Positions 25,631 to 35,200 of a stretch of DNA of 64,000 bases are shown in pieces. Origin of the DNA: Hydrogenobaculum sp. 3684 (GTDB lineage: Bacteria; Aquificota; Aquificia; Aquificales; Aquificaceae); the NCBI RefSeq assembly GCF_000213785.1, contig NC_015557.1, positions 1,488,776 to 1,552,775 of the forward strand, in the 5' to 3' direction. Numbering within the stretch: position 1 is the stretch's first letter; each line of letters opens with the position of its first letter. The notes below the pieces were generated by a model. That model worked only from the letters and a program-made list of their open reading frames with translations. It had not been told where the DNA came from and made no database searches. The translations under genes and the position numbers were made by a program.

Positions 25631-26266
25631 ATGAAAGATAATGAAAAAGATATCGTTATCAAAGATAAATTTTTAGACCAAGATAATAGAAACATAGAAG
25701 ATTTTCAAGCTATAAAAGATTTTTTCCTTGATTTAAAGCAAAGCAGTTTTTATCTTTCTTATGCAGAAGAGCTTTATCTTGATCATATTTTAAAAAAGAA
25801 AGTTCCTAAAGAAGTGATAATAAGTGGTATAGAAAAATATATGTATAGGCTTCCAGAGTTTAAAAGAAGAAAGGCTATGCTTTTTATGTGTGATAACGAT
25901 ATAAATACCTCTATCACAGATTTTATAAGAAGGATGTGGGCAAATTCCGATGAACATTGGTATATAGGAAGGTTTGATTTACATATAAAACGCCTTAAAT
26001 ACATCGGCCTAGACAAAAAATACAACATAAGTTTAGACAAAATCCCTTACCCTACCACAGAAGAAGAAGCTGCAAGCACTTTAAACCGAATAAAAAAGCA
26101 GATTTTCGAAAAAGAGTGGGATTTACTTAGCCAAGAGACAAAATCTATGATTCTTCAAAAATACGAAAAGTTTAAAAATTTCCCAGAGCTTTACGATAAA
26201 ATGATTATGGATCATGTTTTACATGTTTTAAACTTGGATTGGATAGATTTATATACACTGTCTTAA
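25631..26266 (+). CDS. Charged helical protein of unknown function
   Basis: I do not recognise this 211-residue protein, which starts 2 nt after kdsA. It is rich in Lys, Glu and Asp, with predicted helices throughout, and has no signal or membrane segment. Two aromatic stretches stand out: FIRRMWANSDEHWYIGRF near residues 97-114 and HVLHVLNLDWIDLYTL at the C-terminus. Being last in the 23223-queH-kdsA run suggests co-transcription. It borders the accessory region that begins with the Rpn gene, so it could be either core or lineage-specific. Confidence 0.7.
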   Translation: MKDNEKDIVIKDKFLDQDNRNIEDFQAIKDFFLDLKQSSFYLSYAEELYLDHILKKKVPKEVIISGIEKYMYRLPEFKRRKAMLFMCDNDINTSITDFIRRMWANSDEHWYIGRFDLHIKRLKYIGLDKKYNISLDKIPYPTTEEEAASTLNRIKKQIFEKEWDLLSQETKSMILQKYEKFKNFPELYDKMIMDHVLHVLNLDWIDLYTLS

Positions 26267-26338
26267 TTTTAAATCTTAAATTTGCAGTGATGGATTTATC
26301 AAATATAGTATTGAGGGTTTGAAGTTATGTATATGAGC

Positions 26339-26531
26339 TTATAAAATCTCTTCAATCTTACTGGCGAGTATCACCTTCTTAAACATTTCATCCAAAACTT
26401 TTATATCATCTGTGTTTTCTATCTTCTCTTCAAGCTCTTTTGGTAGCACTTTAAACTTAATGAGGATAGCACTCTTAACATCATCTTTTTTAGCCTGAAC
26501 TAATCCTTCTTGCTTACCTTTTTCTAATCCT
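26339..26531 (-). repeat. Paralogous direct repeat, copy 1 (C-terminus of the Rpn gene)
   Basis: About 190 bp match 27349-27541 in the same orientation, exactly 1,010 bp apart. Long identical runs encode FKVLPKELEEKI-like and LDEMFKKVILA segments. It marks duplication of the Rpn tail and is a potential site for recombination that would delete or swap the intervening gene. Confidence 0.7.
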
Positions 26532-27262
26532 TCTTGCAATCCTTCTTTTTTACCTTTCAAAGTAGCCTCTTGTTCTAATTGCTCTATAGCTTTTGCTGTG
26601 AAAGGTAAATCTTTTAGCTCTTCTATAGTAAAAGGCGGTATCTCTAACATAGGCTCCTCCTTAAGCAATATTTTAAATCCTTCTCTTAATTTAGGTCTTA
26701 CCTTTAACAATGTCAATATCTTTCCAACCCAGTCAGATCTTTCTTGCTCTGGTAAGTTTCTTAATTTGGATAGAGCTTTACGAAATAGCTTTTCTCTATT
26801 TCTCACGTTGCACAAAAATGCAAAGGTTATATCTGCCATATTATCAGATTCCAACAGATCATCACATTGAAAATCTTTTAGATCTATTAGCTCATACTCG
26901 TAATAAAGCTTTGAATCTTTTAAAGTGTTTTTCATGTTGCATTTGTCTTCACCAAGATATATAAGCTTTTGGTGTATAGTCTTTTCTTTGTATTCCATTT
27001 TGATGAGGCTATAATACTCAAACATCCTATAAAGCATGGTCTTATCGTTTTTTGTCTGGAATTCTATATGAAGGATAGAATCATCTTCTAACTCAAGGAG
27101 TAGATCCACTCTTCTTTCTTTTGTTGTTTTAAATACTGAATCTAACTCCCGCTTATATTTTATACCTATTATATCTCTCATTAGCTTACTTTCCAAAAGA
27201 GGAAGTATTATATTCTTTATGGTTATATCTATATCTTGAGGATGACGGTTTTGCTGATCCAT
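26339..27262 (-). CDS. Rpn-like PD-(D/E)XK nuclease family protein
   Basis: The 307-residue protein matches the Rpn/PD-(D/E)XK family-transposase group. An N-terminal nuclease core has RRVDLLLEL...ILHIEFQT (near residues 50-72), supplying Asp, Glu and Gln of the active site. A helical middle follows (RNREKLFRKALSKLRNLPE), then a glycine-spaced repetitive tail (EGLQEGLEKGKQEGL) and a C-terminal LPKELEEKIENTDD block. RpnA proteins are endonucleases that promote recA-independent recombination and carry variable repeated tails. It is monocistronic, with TATAAT ending 6 nt before the ATG. A truncated relative lies just upstream. Confidence 0.83.
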   Translation of the reverse strand: MDQQNRHPQDIDITIKNIILPLLESKLMRDIIGIKYKRELDSVFKTTKERRVDLLLELEDDSILHIEFQTKNDKTMLYRMFEYYSLIKMEYKEKTIHQKLIYLGEDKCNMKNTLKDSKLYYEYELIDLKDFQCDDLLESDNMADITFAFLCNVRNREKLFRKALSKLRNLPEQERSDWVGKILTLLKVRPKLREGFKILLKEEPMLEIPPFTIEELKDLPFTAKAIEQLEQEATLKGKKEGLQEGLEKGKQEGLVQAKKDDVKSAILIKFKVLPKELEEKIENTDDIKVLDEMFKKVILASKIEEIL

Positions 27263-27268
27263 TTATAT

Positions 27269-27274
27269 ATTATA
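27269..27274 (-). promoter_or_regulatory. -10 box for the Rpn gene, leaderless
   Basis: TATAAT on the minus strand ends 6 nt before the ATG at 27262; no Shine-Dalgarno is present. Confidence 0.5.
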
Positions 27275-27348
27275 AGAGACATGCTTAAATTATGATTAGG
27301 ATATAGTAAGCTTATGCGCTCACAATTTAAGGGAACAAATTATCTAAA

Positions 27349-27541
27349 TTACAAAATCTCTTCAATCTTACCAGCCAGTATAACCTTCTTAAACATCTCA
27401 TCCAAAGCCTGTATATCATCTGTGGTTTCTATCTTCTCTTCAAGCTCTTTTGGTAGTACTCCAAACTTGATAAGAATGGCGCTTTTGATGGCATCTTTTT
27501 TAGCTTTAATTAATCCTTTCTGTAATCCTTCTTGTAATCCT
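27349..27541 (-). repeat. Paralogous direct repeat, copy 2 (Rpn tail)
   Basis: This is the counterpart of 26339-26531, in the same orientation, ending in an almost identical stop region (LASKIEEIL against LAGKIEEIL in the products). Confidence 0.7.
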
Positions 27542-27684
27542 TCTTGCTTACCTTTCTGTAATCCTTCTTGCAATCCTTTTTGCAATCCTTCCATCATCCA
27601 CTTTTCTGTTAGTGTCATAACCTTCTCGTCACCTCCTGTTAGTTCTTTTAAAATACTTTCAACCTCCTCAGGGTTATTCTTCAC
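27349..27684 (-). pseudogene. Truncated Rpn-like gene: tail domain only
   Basis: The 111-codon frame contains only the C-terminal third of an Rpn-type protein: MTLTEKWMMEG, six glycine-spaced EGLQKGLQ-type repeats, then the same LPKELEEKIE...LDEMFKKVILAGKIEEIL ending as the intact neighbour. The nuclease core is missing. The frame starts at GTG 27684, and a TATATT box ends 6 nt upstream, so it could still be expressed leaderless as a stand-alone tail. A decayed remnant is more likely. The DNA similarity to 26339-26531 is listed separately. Confidence 0.65.
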
Positions 27685-27814
27685 AGATACAATATAATCA
27701 AGCGTTAAAAATATGCAATGAGCCGTTTCTATATAATCATGGGTTTTGATAATACAAACAAGGTTGGAGAGTTATACTTTTTTGCTGATGAAAATACCTT
27801 TGGTACAATAGAGT

Positions 27815-27899
27815 GTGTGAGCACGTTTCAGATGCTTCTCTTTTTAAAAGACACTTATTATACGACAAGTCTGCCACGGTTTATGTGTATACACATTTA
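27815..27899 (+). repeat. 85-bp dispersed repeat, copy C
   Basis: This copy has the same length as 3523-3607. It is identical through GTGAGCACGTTTCA and AGACACTTATTATACGA, with scattered changes elsewhere and a one-base offset near the right end. The right end contains the palindrome ATGTGTATACACAT. It sits between the truncated Rpn gene and a glycosyltransferase, so both full copies lie beside PD-(D/E)XK-family genes. Confidence 0.7.
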
Positions 27900-27904
27900 C
27901 AGCA

Positions 27905-27913
27905 TGATATAAT
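27905..27913 (+). promoter_or_regulatory. Extended -10 for the glycosyltransferase at 27920, leaderless GTG
   Basis: TGA-TATAAT ends 6 nt before the GTG start at 27920. It begins 6 bp after repeat copy C, so the repeat abuts or supplies upstream promoter DNA. Confidence 0.55.
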
Positions 27914-27919
27914 ATTTAT

Positions 27920-29140
27920 GTGATATATTACGGTATACCTATACTATATATACCCTTTAAACGGCTTAATATAGTAAAAGACGTGTTTTCGCAGATAAAA
28001 GCCATTAAGCCGCAAAAGCTTTATATAGCTCAAGATGGGGCAAGGGATGATAAAGAAAAAGAAGAGTTGGAAAAGGTATTGGATTTTATAAAAGAAAATA
28101 TAGATTGGGATTGTAAATTAAATTTGTTTAAAAGCGATAAAAACCTTGGACCTAACTTGTTTTTATACAAAGCTATAAATTGGTTGTTTGAAAAAGAAGA
28201 TATGGGGATAATATTAGAAGAGGATGGTTTTCCATCTTTGAGTTTTTTTGGCTTTTCTAAAAAACTTTTGGAAAAATATAAAGATGATAAAAGCATATAT
28301 GCAATTTGTGGATTTTCGGCTTGTGCTGATGAAGATGAAGTAAATTGTGATTATACTATTAGCAATATAAGATTTTGCCCATGGGCTTTTGCAACATGGA
28401 AAGATAGATGGTGTAAGTTTGAGGATTTTGAGCTTAAAAATATAACATCTTATGAGTTTTTAAACAGAGTTTATAAAAATAAGCAGATGAGAGATATTGT
28501 GCTATCTTACGCAAATATACTAACTCAAAATATTCATCGGCTTAAAGACAAGATGGTTTGGGATTTAAAGTTTAGGTTTGTTATACAGTATAATGGCGGA
28601 TATTGTGTTTTCCCAAGGCAAAATCTTATAAAGCATCTTGATTTTGATTCAGAATATGCTACCAGTTTTCATGCCGATACATGGTTAGGAGATATTAGCA
28701 AACATATAGATATAAAAGAATATGATTTTAGCGCATTGATACCTTGTAAAGATGATTCAGCCTTGATAAAACATTGCTATGAGTTTTGGGAAAAAGATAT
28801 AATTTTTTCATTTGTCTCAGATAAAGTTTATAATCATATTTACAAAATCCTAAAGAACTATGATTCTATATATATCTACGGGGCTGGTCTTTTTGGATAT
28901 ATATTCTACAATGTTTATATGGAGCTTTTAAAAGAAAAACTTGTAGCTTTTGTAGATGACAACGCTGGTGGGAAGCTTCTTGACAAAGATGTAATACCAC
29001 TTTCAGAAGCAAGACAAGATATACCTATATTTGTAGCTGTAACAAGAGAAGATCAGATTAGAAATATAAAAGATAAATTAAAATCTCAAAGAGCCGATGT
29101 TATAATCTTAAAAGATTTAATAAAAGAGGTGTTCTCATGA
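27920..29140 (+). CDS. GT-A-like glycosyltransferase with C-terminal Rossmann (YGAG) module
   Basis: The 406-residue protein begins with ILYIPFKRLNIVKDVF and KLYIAQDGARDD, followed by GIILEEDGFPSLSFF, a DxD-like acidic site. This arrangement is seen in nucleotide-diphospho-sugar transferases sometimes annotated HlpA-like. Residues from about 310 form a separate module, IYIYGAGLFGY...VAFVDDN, resembling the nucleotide-binding domain of CapD/FlaA1-type polysaccharide proteins. The start is a leaderless GTG. The FkbM methyltransferase gene overlaps its end by 4 bp. The gene at 30244-31494 encodes a paralogue. The role is probably surface glycan assembly; acceptor and sugar are unknown. Confidence 0.72.
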   Translation: MIYYGIPILYIPFKRLNIVKDVFSQIKAIKPQKLYIAQDGARDDKEKEELEKVLDFIKENIDWDCKLNLFKSDKNLGPNLFLYKAINWLFEKEDMGIILEEDGFPSLSFFGFSKKLLEKYKDDKSIYAICGFSACADEDEVNCDYTISNIRFCPWAFATWKDRWCKFEDFELKNITSYEFLNRVYKNKQMRDIVLSYANILTQNIHRLKDKMVWDLKFRFVIQYNGGYCVFPRQNLIKHLDFDSEYATSFHADTWLGDISKHIDIKEYDFSALIPCKDDSALIKHCYEFWEKDIIFSFVSDKVYNHIYKILKNYDSIYIYGAGLFGYIFYNVYMELLKEKLVAFVDDNAGGKLLDKDVIPLSEARQDIPIFVAVTREDQIRNIKDKLKSQRADVIILKDLIKEVFS

Positions 29141-30240
29141 GTTTATACAAAAGTATCAAGACCGCTATCATATACGGGGCTGGCAAAGGCGGGGCTATTA
29201 CATATCAACATCTTGTAGAAAATGGTATAGAAGTAATAGCTTTTATAGATGATTTTAAAAGCGGAGAATACTTTGGAAAACCTATTATAAAACTTGAAGA
29301 TTTGAACAAGTACAAAGCAGATGCTTATTTTATAGGAACTGCGGAGAGCATTAAAAAGATAAAAGACTGGGTTGAAAAGTTGTCAAGGTTTGTGGATAGG
29401 GGTAAGATAATGGTTTCTAATGTTCCAGCTTCCGATAGATTTGGCAATAGAATTACTACTATGAGCCCACCCCATGATATTAAATTGTATACTGATATAT
29501 TTGAAGAAAATGATTTTAAAAGAGATTTGATAGAGCATTTTGACGAGCTTAAAGAAGCTAATAAGAATACTAGTCAAAAATTTATATCTTTTGAAGAGGT
29601 TTATAAACTATTCAATATGTATTCAAAGTATGTTGCCAATACTCACGAAGAAGATTACGCTTACCCAGATATAAACTTTGATGTAGAAGAAGGTGATGTA
29701 GTATTTGATTGCGGGGCAAACTCTTCAAAAGATGCTTATATAAACTGTTTATATTTTGCTAAAAAAGCTGGTAAAAATGGAAAAGTTTATGCTTTTGAAC
29801 CAATACCAAGGATATACAATGAGCTTTTAGAAGATGTAAAAGGTTTTGAAAATATAATACCTGTAAATAAAGGTGTTTCTGACAGAAAACAGACAGTTTA
29901 TTTTAAAGATTTAGGAGGGGGATCAAGGATAGACACTGCTGGAGATATAGAAGTAGAGCTTATATCTATAGATGAGTTTGTAAAAGAGCACAACATACCA
30001 AAAGTGGATTTTATAAAGATGGACATAGAAGGCGCTGAGCTCGATGCTCTAAAAGGAGCTATAAATACTATAAAAACCTTCAAACCAAAATTGGCAATAT
30101 GCATTTATCACAAACCAGAGCACTTTTATGAGATCCCAACATTTATAAAATCTATAGTCCCAGAATATAAGATATGGCTTTTAAACAATGAATCACCAAC
30201 TGATTTTTGGGGTGGTACGAAAGTGTTTTGTAAGGTATAG
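29137..30240 (+). CDS. FkbM-family methyltransferase with N-terminal Rossmann (YGAG) module
   Basis: Residues from about 9 to 75 carry the same module as its neighbours (IIYGAGKGGA...IAFIDDF...GKPIIKLEDL). The C-terminal part, from about 180, is an FkbM O-methyltransferase with DVVFDCGANSSKDA as the SAM-binding motif I, VYAFEPIPRIYNEL, and VDFIKMDIEGAELDALKGA. FkbM enzymes methylate hydroxyl groups on sugars and polyketides. The protein is fused to an unrelated nucleotide-binding module and overlaps the glycosyltransferase gene by 4 bp, so it probably decorates the same surface glycan. It is convergent with the second glycosyltransferase. Confidence 0.85.
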   Translation: MSLYKSIKTAIIYGAGKGGAITYQHLVENGIEVIAFIDDFKSGEYFGKPIIKLEDLNKYKADAYFIGTAESIKKIKDWVEKLSRFVDRGKIMVSNVPASDRFGNRITTMSPPHDIKLYTDIFEENDFKRDLIEHFDELKEANKNTSQKFISFEEVYKLFNMYSKYVANTHEEDYAYPDINFDVEEGDVVFDCGANSSKDAYINCLYFAKKAGKNGKVYAFEPIPRIYNELLEDVKGFENIIPVNKGVSDRKQTVYFKDLGGGSRIDTAGDIEVELISIDEFVKEHNIPKVDFIKMDIEGAELDALKGAINTIKTFKPKLAICIYHKPEHFYEIPTFIKSIVPEYKIWLLNNESPTDFWGGTKVFCKV

Positions 30241-30243
30241 ATT

Positions 30244-31494
30244 TTAATTTTTTTCATGGCTAAAAGCTAGGTCTTTTAGCCACAGTATTTGTTTATCTAT
30301 TTTGGCTTTCAGATTTTCATAAACATATTTGGATTGCGGTGATACCAATATCATATCTACGCTATCTGGCATATCTTGCGGTTTTAGGATAGGCTTTCCC
30401 ATAAGCTCTATGTCTTTTGGATTATCGTCTATGAAGCAACATACTTTATCTGACAATAAATCATCGTAAGTAGCATATACTAAATATCCAAGTATACCAG
30501 CTCCGTATATGGCTATATTCTTATATTCTCCAGCCAAATCTTTTATATTGTTTTCAAGGTTTTTAGAATAAATAGCCATAAAGATATTGTAGTGTGAGTG
30601 CATTATCTGGTTTTTCTCAAATGTTTTTATGATGCCATCGCATCCTTCCAGTTGTTCAATATCTATTTCTTTTAAATCTTTTAAAGCTATGTTGTATCTA
30701 AACACATCCAATTTGTATGTTTCTTCTGATGAGAAGGTAGCCCCTTCTTCGAATCCTAAATGCGCGCACAAAGGTATGTTGGGAACTATACTATATTTTT
30801 TATAATAAATTAGCTCTATAGGTATTTCAACATCGTATCCATATCTTATAAGCCATTGTTTTGGTGTATTTACAACCCCCTTATAAAATTTTTCCATTCT
30901 CTTGTTTTCAAAATAGTTATCTAAAAATCTACCTTCATTTCTATCTACGCTCCCGTATCTAACTTTAATCCACTTATCTTTCCAGCCTGCCCATCCCCAT
31001 GTGTTAAAGTTATCTGTCTTTGCATAATCACATGCTATATCTACAATATTGTAAGCACAAACAAACCATACATCTTCATCATGCTTAAATTTATTTAACA
31101 TCTTTTCTAAAAACCAAAAACCAGATAAACTCATATATATATCTTCTTCTAAAACTATACCTTGTTCTTCATTCTCAAAAAACCAATTTAACGCTTCTAT
31201 AATACCTTCTCGCATACCCATATTTTTTTCTCTAAAAAGCGTTTTAACCTCACAATCCCAATCTATGTTTGATAGTATGTAATCTCTGACTGCCAGTATC
31301 TTTTTCTTTTCTCCTTCTACATGTTCTCTTGGCCCATCTTGAGCTATGTAAAGCTTTTTTGGTTTTACTTTCTTTATCTGCCCAAAAGCCTTTTCTACTA
31401 AATCAAGCCTGCTAAATGGTATATATAAAACAGGCGTCTCTAATCCCTTGCCGTATTTTTCTATAGCTTCTTTTTCATCTATAAACTTTATCAT
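30244..31494 (-). CDS. Second GT-A-like glycosyltransferase with C-terminal Rossmann module
   Basis: This 416-residue protein is a paralogue of the one at 27920-29140. It shares VLYIPFSRLDLVEKAFGQIKK, KLYIAQDGPRE, GIVLEEDIYMSLSGFWFLEK and the C-terminal IAIYGAGILGY...CCFIDDN...GKPILKPQD module (about 325-410). The middle differs considerably, so acceptors may differ. It lies on the opposite strand, 3 bp from the FkbM gene stop, with a broken UDP-glucuronate decarboxylase upstream. This suggests a rearranged glycan locus rather than a simple operon. Confidence 0.72.
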   Translation of the reverse strand: MIKFIDEKEAIEKYGKGLETPVLYIPFSRLDLVEKAFGQIKKVKPKKLYIAQDGPREHVEGEKKKILAVRDYILSNIDWDCEVKTLFREKNMGMREGIIEALNWFFENEEQGIVLEEDIYMSLSGFWFLEKMLNKFKHDEDVWFVCAYNIVDIACDYAKTDNFNTWGWAGWKDKWIKVRYGSVDRNEGRFLDNYFENKRMEKFYKGVVNTPKQWLIRYGYDVEIPIELIYYKKYSIVPNIPLCAHLGFEEGATFSSEETYKLDVFRYNIALKDLKEIDIEQLEGCDGIIKTFEKNQIMHSHYNIFMAIYSKNLENNIKDLAGEYKNIAIYGAGILGYLVYATYDDLLSDKVCCFIDDNPKDIELMGKPILKPQDMPDSVDMILVSPQSKYVYENLKAKIDKQILWLKDLAFSHEKN

Positions 31495-31510
31495 AGATTA
31501 TATTATCCCA

Positions 31511-32078
31511 TCAAACGCCCAAAAATGCTTTAAAATACTCAATGGTTTTGGTAAGCCCCTCTTGTAGTGGGACTTTTGGCTCCCATTTTATCGGCTTTTA
31601 GCAAGAGTAATATCTGGCTGACGCTGTTTTGGATCATCTTGGGGAAGAGGTATATCAAGATTGTGTTGCCTATAATAATCAAAAAACAACGTCTCAGCAC
31701 ATCTTTTACCCTCATCATAACAAGCCCTTGGACCAATTGGATTTACATTGCCCCAATAATCTTCTTTTTGAGGATGTACCGTTGGATCTCCCCCATGACA
31801 GAGGTTTTGGTGGTCTGCACCGGGTCAAACTGATAATGAATAGGACTAGCAGGACAGGCTAAGTTGTAAATTTCATCCACTTCCACATAAAGAGGAAACG
31901 TTATATCGTGTCTTAGCACCTCAAAGTAAGGATTTCCAAGAAGATGTTTTATATTTTCCTTAGAACCCGTGAAAAAATTATCTACACATATAACTTCGTT
32001 GCCCTCCTCAAGAAGCCTCTCACAAAGATGAGATCCTATGAAACCAGCACCGCCCGTTATCAAAATTCTTTTTCTCAT
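31511..32078 (-). pseudogene. UDP-glucuronate decarboxylase (UXS-type) remnant
   Basis: The first 92 codons ([20 protein letters not shown]...[25 protein letters not shown]) are a normal start of UDP-xylose synthase. Decay then follows. A deletion joins this to the GDPTVHPQK...[19 protein letters not shown] segment in another frame, losing the catalytic-Ser region and giving a stop at 31743. A second deletion of roughly 110 codons joins NLDI to [19 protein letters not shown] frameshift with stop precedes the last piece, KWEPKVPLQEGLTKTIEYFKAFLG. The gene cannot make the enzyme. It marks a lost glycan pathway beside the glycosyltransferases. Confidence 0.92.
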
Positions 32079-32241
32079 GTTATTTTCCTAAAAGCTAAAA
32101 ACTTTAAATTTTTATATAGTATCATAGCTTTTATTATAGCAAAATATAAAAATTGAGAACATTAGATACTTAAGATGAGCTAGCTTGAAGGTCTTTTTGT
32201 GGTAAAGCTAAGAAGTTATTTCCAAACTTTTTGTTTGTACA

Positions 32242-32247
32242 TATAAT
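32242..32247 (+). promoter_or_regulatory. -10 box for dnaE, leaderless
   Basis: TATAAT ends 7 nt before the ATG at 32255, with no Shine-Dalgarno. The 176-bp gap from 32079 to 32254 otherwise shows only AT-rich DNA. Confidence 0.5.
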
Positions 32248-32254
32248 CAGATTT

Positions 32255-35200
32255 ATGAAAGATTTTGTGCATCTTCATCTTCATACCCAATATTCACTTT
32301 TGGACGGAGCTATAAAGATAAAGGATCTGGCTAAAAAGGCAAAGGAATACGGCTATAAGGCTGTGGCTATAACGGATCATGGTAACCTTTTTGGTACTAT
32401 GAGCTTTTACAAAGAGATGAAGGCAAACGGTATAAAGCCCATTATAGGCATGGAAGCTTACTTTACCACAGGAAAAAGAACTGAGCATAAAGGAAAAGGT
32501 TCTGAAGATAACATAACAGATAGAATAAACCACCACATCATACTTTTGGCAAAAAACGACACTGGGCTTAAAAACCTCATGAAGCTTTCTTCTATAGCTT
32601 TTATTGAAGGCTTTTACTATAAACCAAGGATAGATTATGAAGTGTTAGAGCAGCATGCGGAAGGTCTAATAGCTTTGACGGCCTGTCTTAAGGGAGTGCC
32701 CACTTTTTACGCAGCTCAAGGCAACGAAGAGATGGCTTATAATTGGGTTAAAAAGTTTAAAGATATCTTTGGGGATGATCTTTATTTAGAGCTTCAATCA
32801 AATCATATACCAGCTCAGGAAACCGCCAATAAAACCCTTATAGAGATAGCTAAAAAATACAACGTAAAGTTTGCTGCCACCAACGATTGTCATTACCTTT
32901 TGGAAGAGGATTTGAGGGCTCACAACGTCTTGATGGCGATTCAGATGAAAAAAACACTTCAGGAGCTTGGAGAAGATGCTTTTGGACACTATGAGGGTAT
33001 GCACTTTGCCTCATACGAGGAGATGGTAAAGAAATTTGAAGGAAAATGGAGTGAGTGGGAAAAAGCGCTTTTAAACACCGTTGAAATATCAGAAAAAATT
33101 GCAGATTCTTTAAGCATCTTTGAAGATAAATCTTACAAGTTTCCTGAGTTTTTTAAAGGTGATAATATAAATGTCAATATATCTTCTTACCTTAGAAATT
33201 TAGCCGTTGAGGGTCTTAAAAGCCGTATACAAAAATCTCAAATAAGCAAAAATATACCAGAAAAAGAGTACTGGGACAGGCTAAATTATGAATTAGAAGT
33301 AATACAAAATATGGGTTTTGATAGTTATTTCTTGATAGTATCGGATTTTATAAACTGGTCAAAATCAAACAACATACCTGTGGGTCCTGGAAGAGGTTCT
33401 GCGGCGGGGTCTTTGGTGGCTTTTGCTCTAAACATAACAGATGTTGATCCGTTAAAGCATGGACTTATCTTCGAAAGATTCTTGAATCCAGAGCGTATAT
33501 CTATGCCAGATATAGATGTAGACTTTTGCATGGACAACAGAGATAAGGTTATAGAGTATGTAAAAGAAAAATACGGCAAAGACTCTGTGGCTCAGATCAT
33601 TACTTACAATACGATGAAAGCTAAACAAACCCTTAGAGATGTGGCAAGGGCCATGGGTATGGCTTACAAAGATGCCGATGTACTAGCAAAGCTTATACCT
33701 CAAGGCAACGTCCAAGGTACATGGCTAAGCCTTGAAGAGATGTATATAACGCCCATAGAAGAGTTGATGGAGCGTTATGGACACAGAGGAGATATTGAAG
33801 ATAATGTAAAAAAATTTAGAGACCTTGCGAAAAAAGATCCTCAGATAAAAGAGCTTGTGGAGATCTCTATAAAACTTGAAGGTCTCACAAGGCATACATC
33901 TTTACACGCTGCTGGTATTGTGATAGCTCCAAAACCCCTTATAGAGTTGGCACCTCTGTATCTTGATAAATCGGTAAAAGATGATACTGGCAACATAGCT
34001 ACCCAATACGATATGGCTCATTTGGAAGAGCTTGGGCTTGTCAAGATGGATTTTCTTGGATTAAAAACGCTTACAGAACTATGGAAGATGAAAGAGCTTG
34101 TAAAACAAAACAAAGGTATAGATATTGATTTCTTGTCTTTGGATTTTAACAACAAAGAAATTTACGAGTTTTTAGCCACCGGTGAAACGATAGGGGTGTT
34201 TCAACTGGAATCAAAGGGTATGAGGGAGCTTATAAAACGTTTAAAACCAGACAGATTTGAAGATATTGTAGCCGCTTTAGCCCTTTATAGACCAGGTCCT
34301 ATAAAAAGCGGGATGGTGGATAAATTTATAAATAGAAAACTTGGTAAAGAAAAAGTTGTATACGAATTTGAAGAGCTTGAAGAGGTGCTAAAAGAAACCT
34401 ATGGTCTTATCGTTTATCAAGAGCAGATCATGTTTATATCAAACATACTTGCTGGGTTTACCATGGGAGAGGCAGATAATTTGAGAAAGGCCATAGGTAA
34501 AAAGAAAGCTGATCTCATGGCAAAGATAAAGGATGATTTCATAAGAAGAAGCTGTGAAAGAGGCTATCCTAAGGATAAAATAGAAAAACTTTGGTCTGAA
34601 ATAGAGGAGTTTGCCTCTTATTCTTTCAACAAATCTCACTCTGTGGCTTACGGTTATATATCTTTTTGGACTGCTTACATGAAGCTTTATTATCCAGATG
34701 AGTTTTACACTGTTAAATTCTCTACAGAGAACTCCGATAAAAAGTTTATAAACCTTTTAAAAGATGCGAAGTCTTTTGGTATAAAAGTATTACCTCCAGA
34801 TGTAAACAAATCAGATGTGGATTTTAAGATAGAAGCTCCAAGACAAATAAGGTTTGGACTCGGAAGAATAAAGGGTGTTGGTGAGGATACCGCAAGGCAT
34901 ATAAAATCTATGCAAGAAAAAATTGGAAGAGACTTTCTAAGTTTTCAAGATTTTACCAAAAACACAGACAATAGGAAAGTAAACAAAAAAGTTTTGGAAG
35001 CTCTTTCAAAAGCAGGGGCTTTTGATAGTCTTATAGAAAAAAGCGGTTATAAAAATAGAGAAGATTTTCTCTCAAGGCTTTTGAATTCTCAGGATATATC
35101 AAGCATAGCTCAGAGGTCGTTGTTTGGTATAAAAGCCTCGAAATCCACTGAGCAGATGGAACAAAGCTCTTCTATAGATATATTAAAATTAGAAAAGGAG

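Noticed and set aside
27520..27600. Short tandem AATCCTTCTTG-like units resembling a CRISPR or minisatellite
   Set aside because: The units are 12-15 bp with no unique spacers and match the EGLQKG codon repeat of the Rpn tail.
27314..27697. Plus-strand open frame rich in NPSCNPFCNPS repeats
   Set aside because: It is the antisense of the glycine-spaced tail repeats in the minus-strand Rpn relic; the pattern is fully explained by that coding sequence.
27718..27912. 64-codon plus-strand frame between the Rpn relic and the glycosyltransferase
   Set aside because: It runs through the 85-bp non-coding repeat, has no ribosome site and ends in the promoter of the next gene.
31539..31736. 65-codon minus-strand frame as a separate gene
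   Set aside because: It is an out-of-frame reading of the decayed UXS gene; the conserved residues appear in the other frames.
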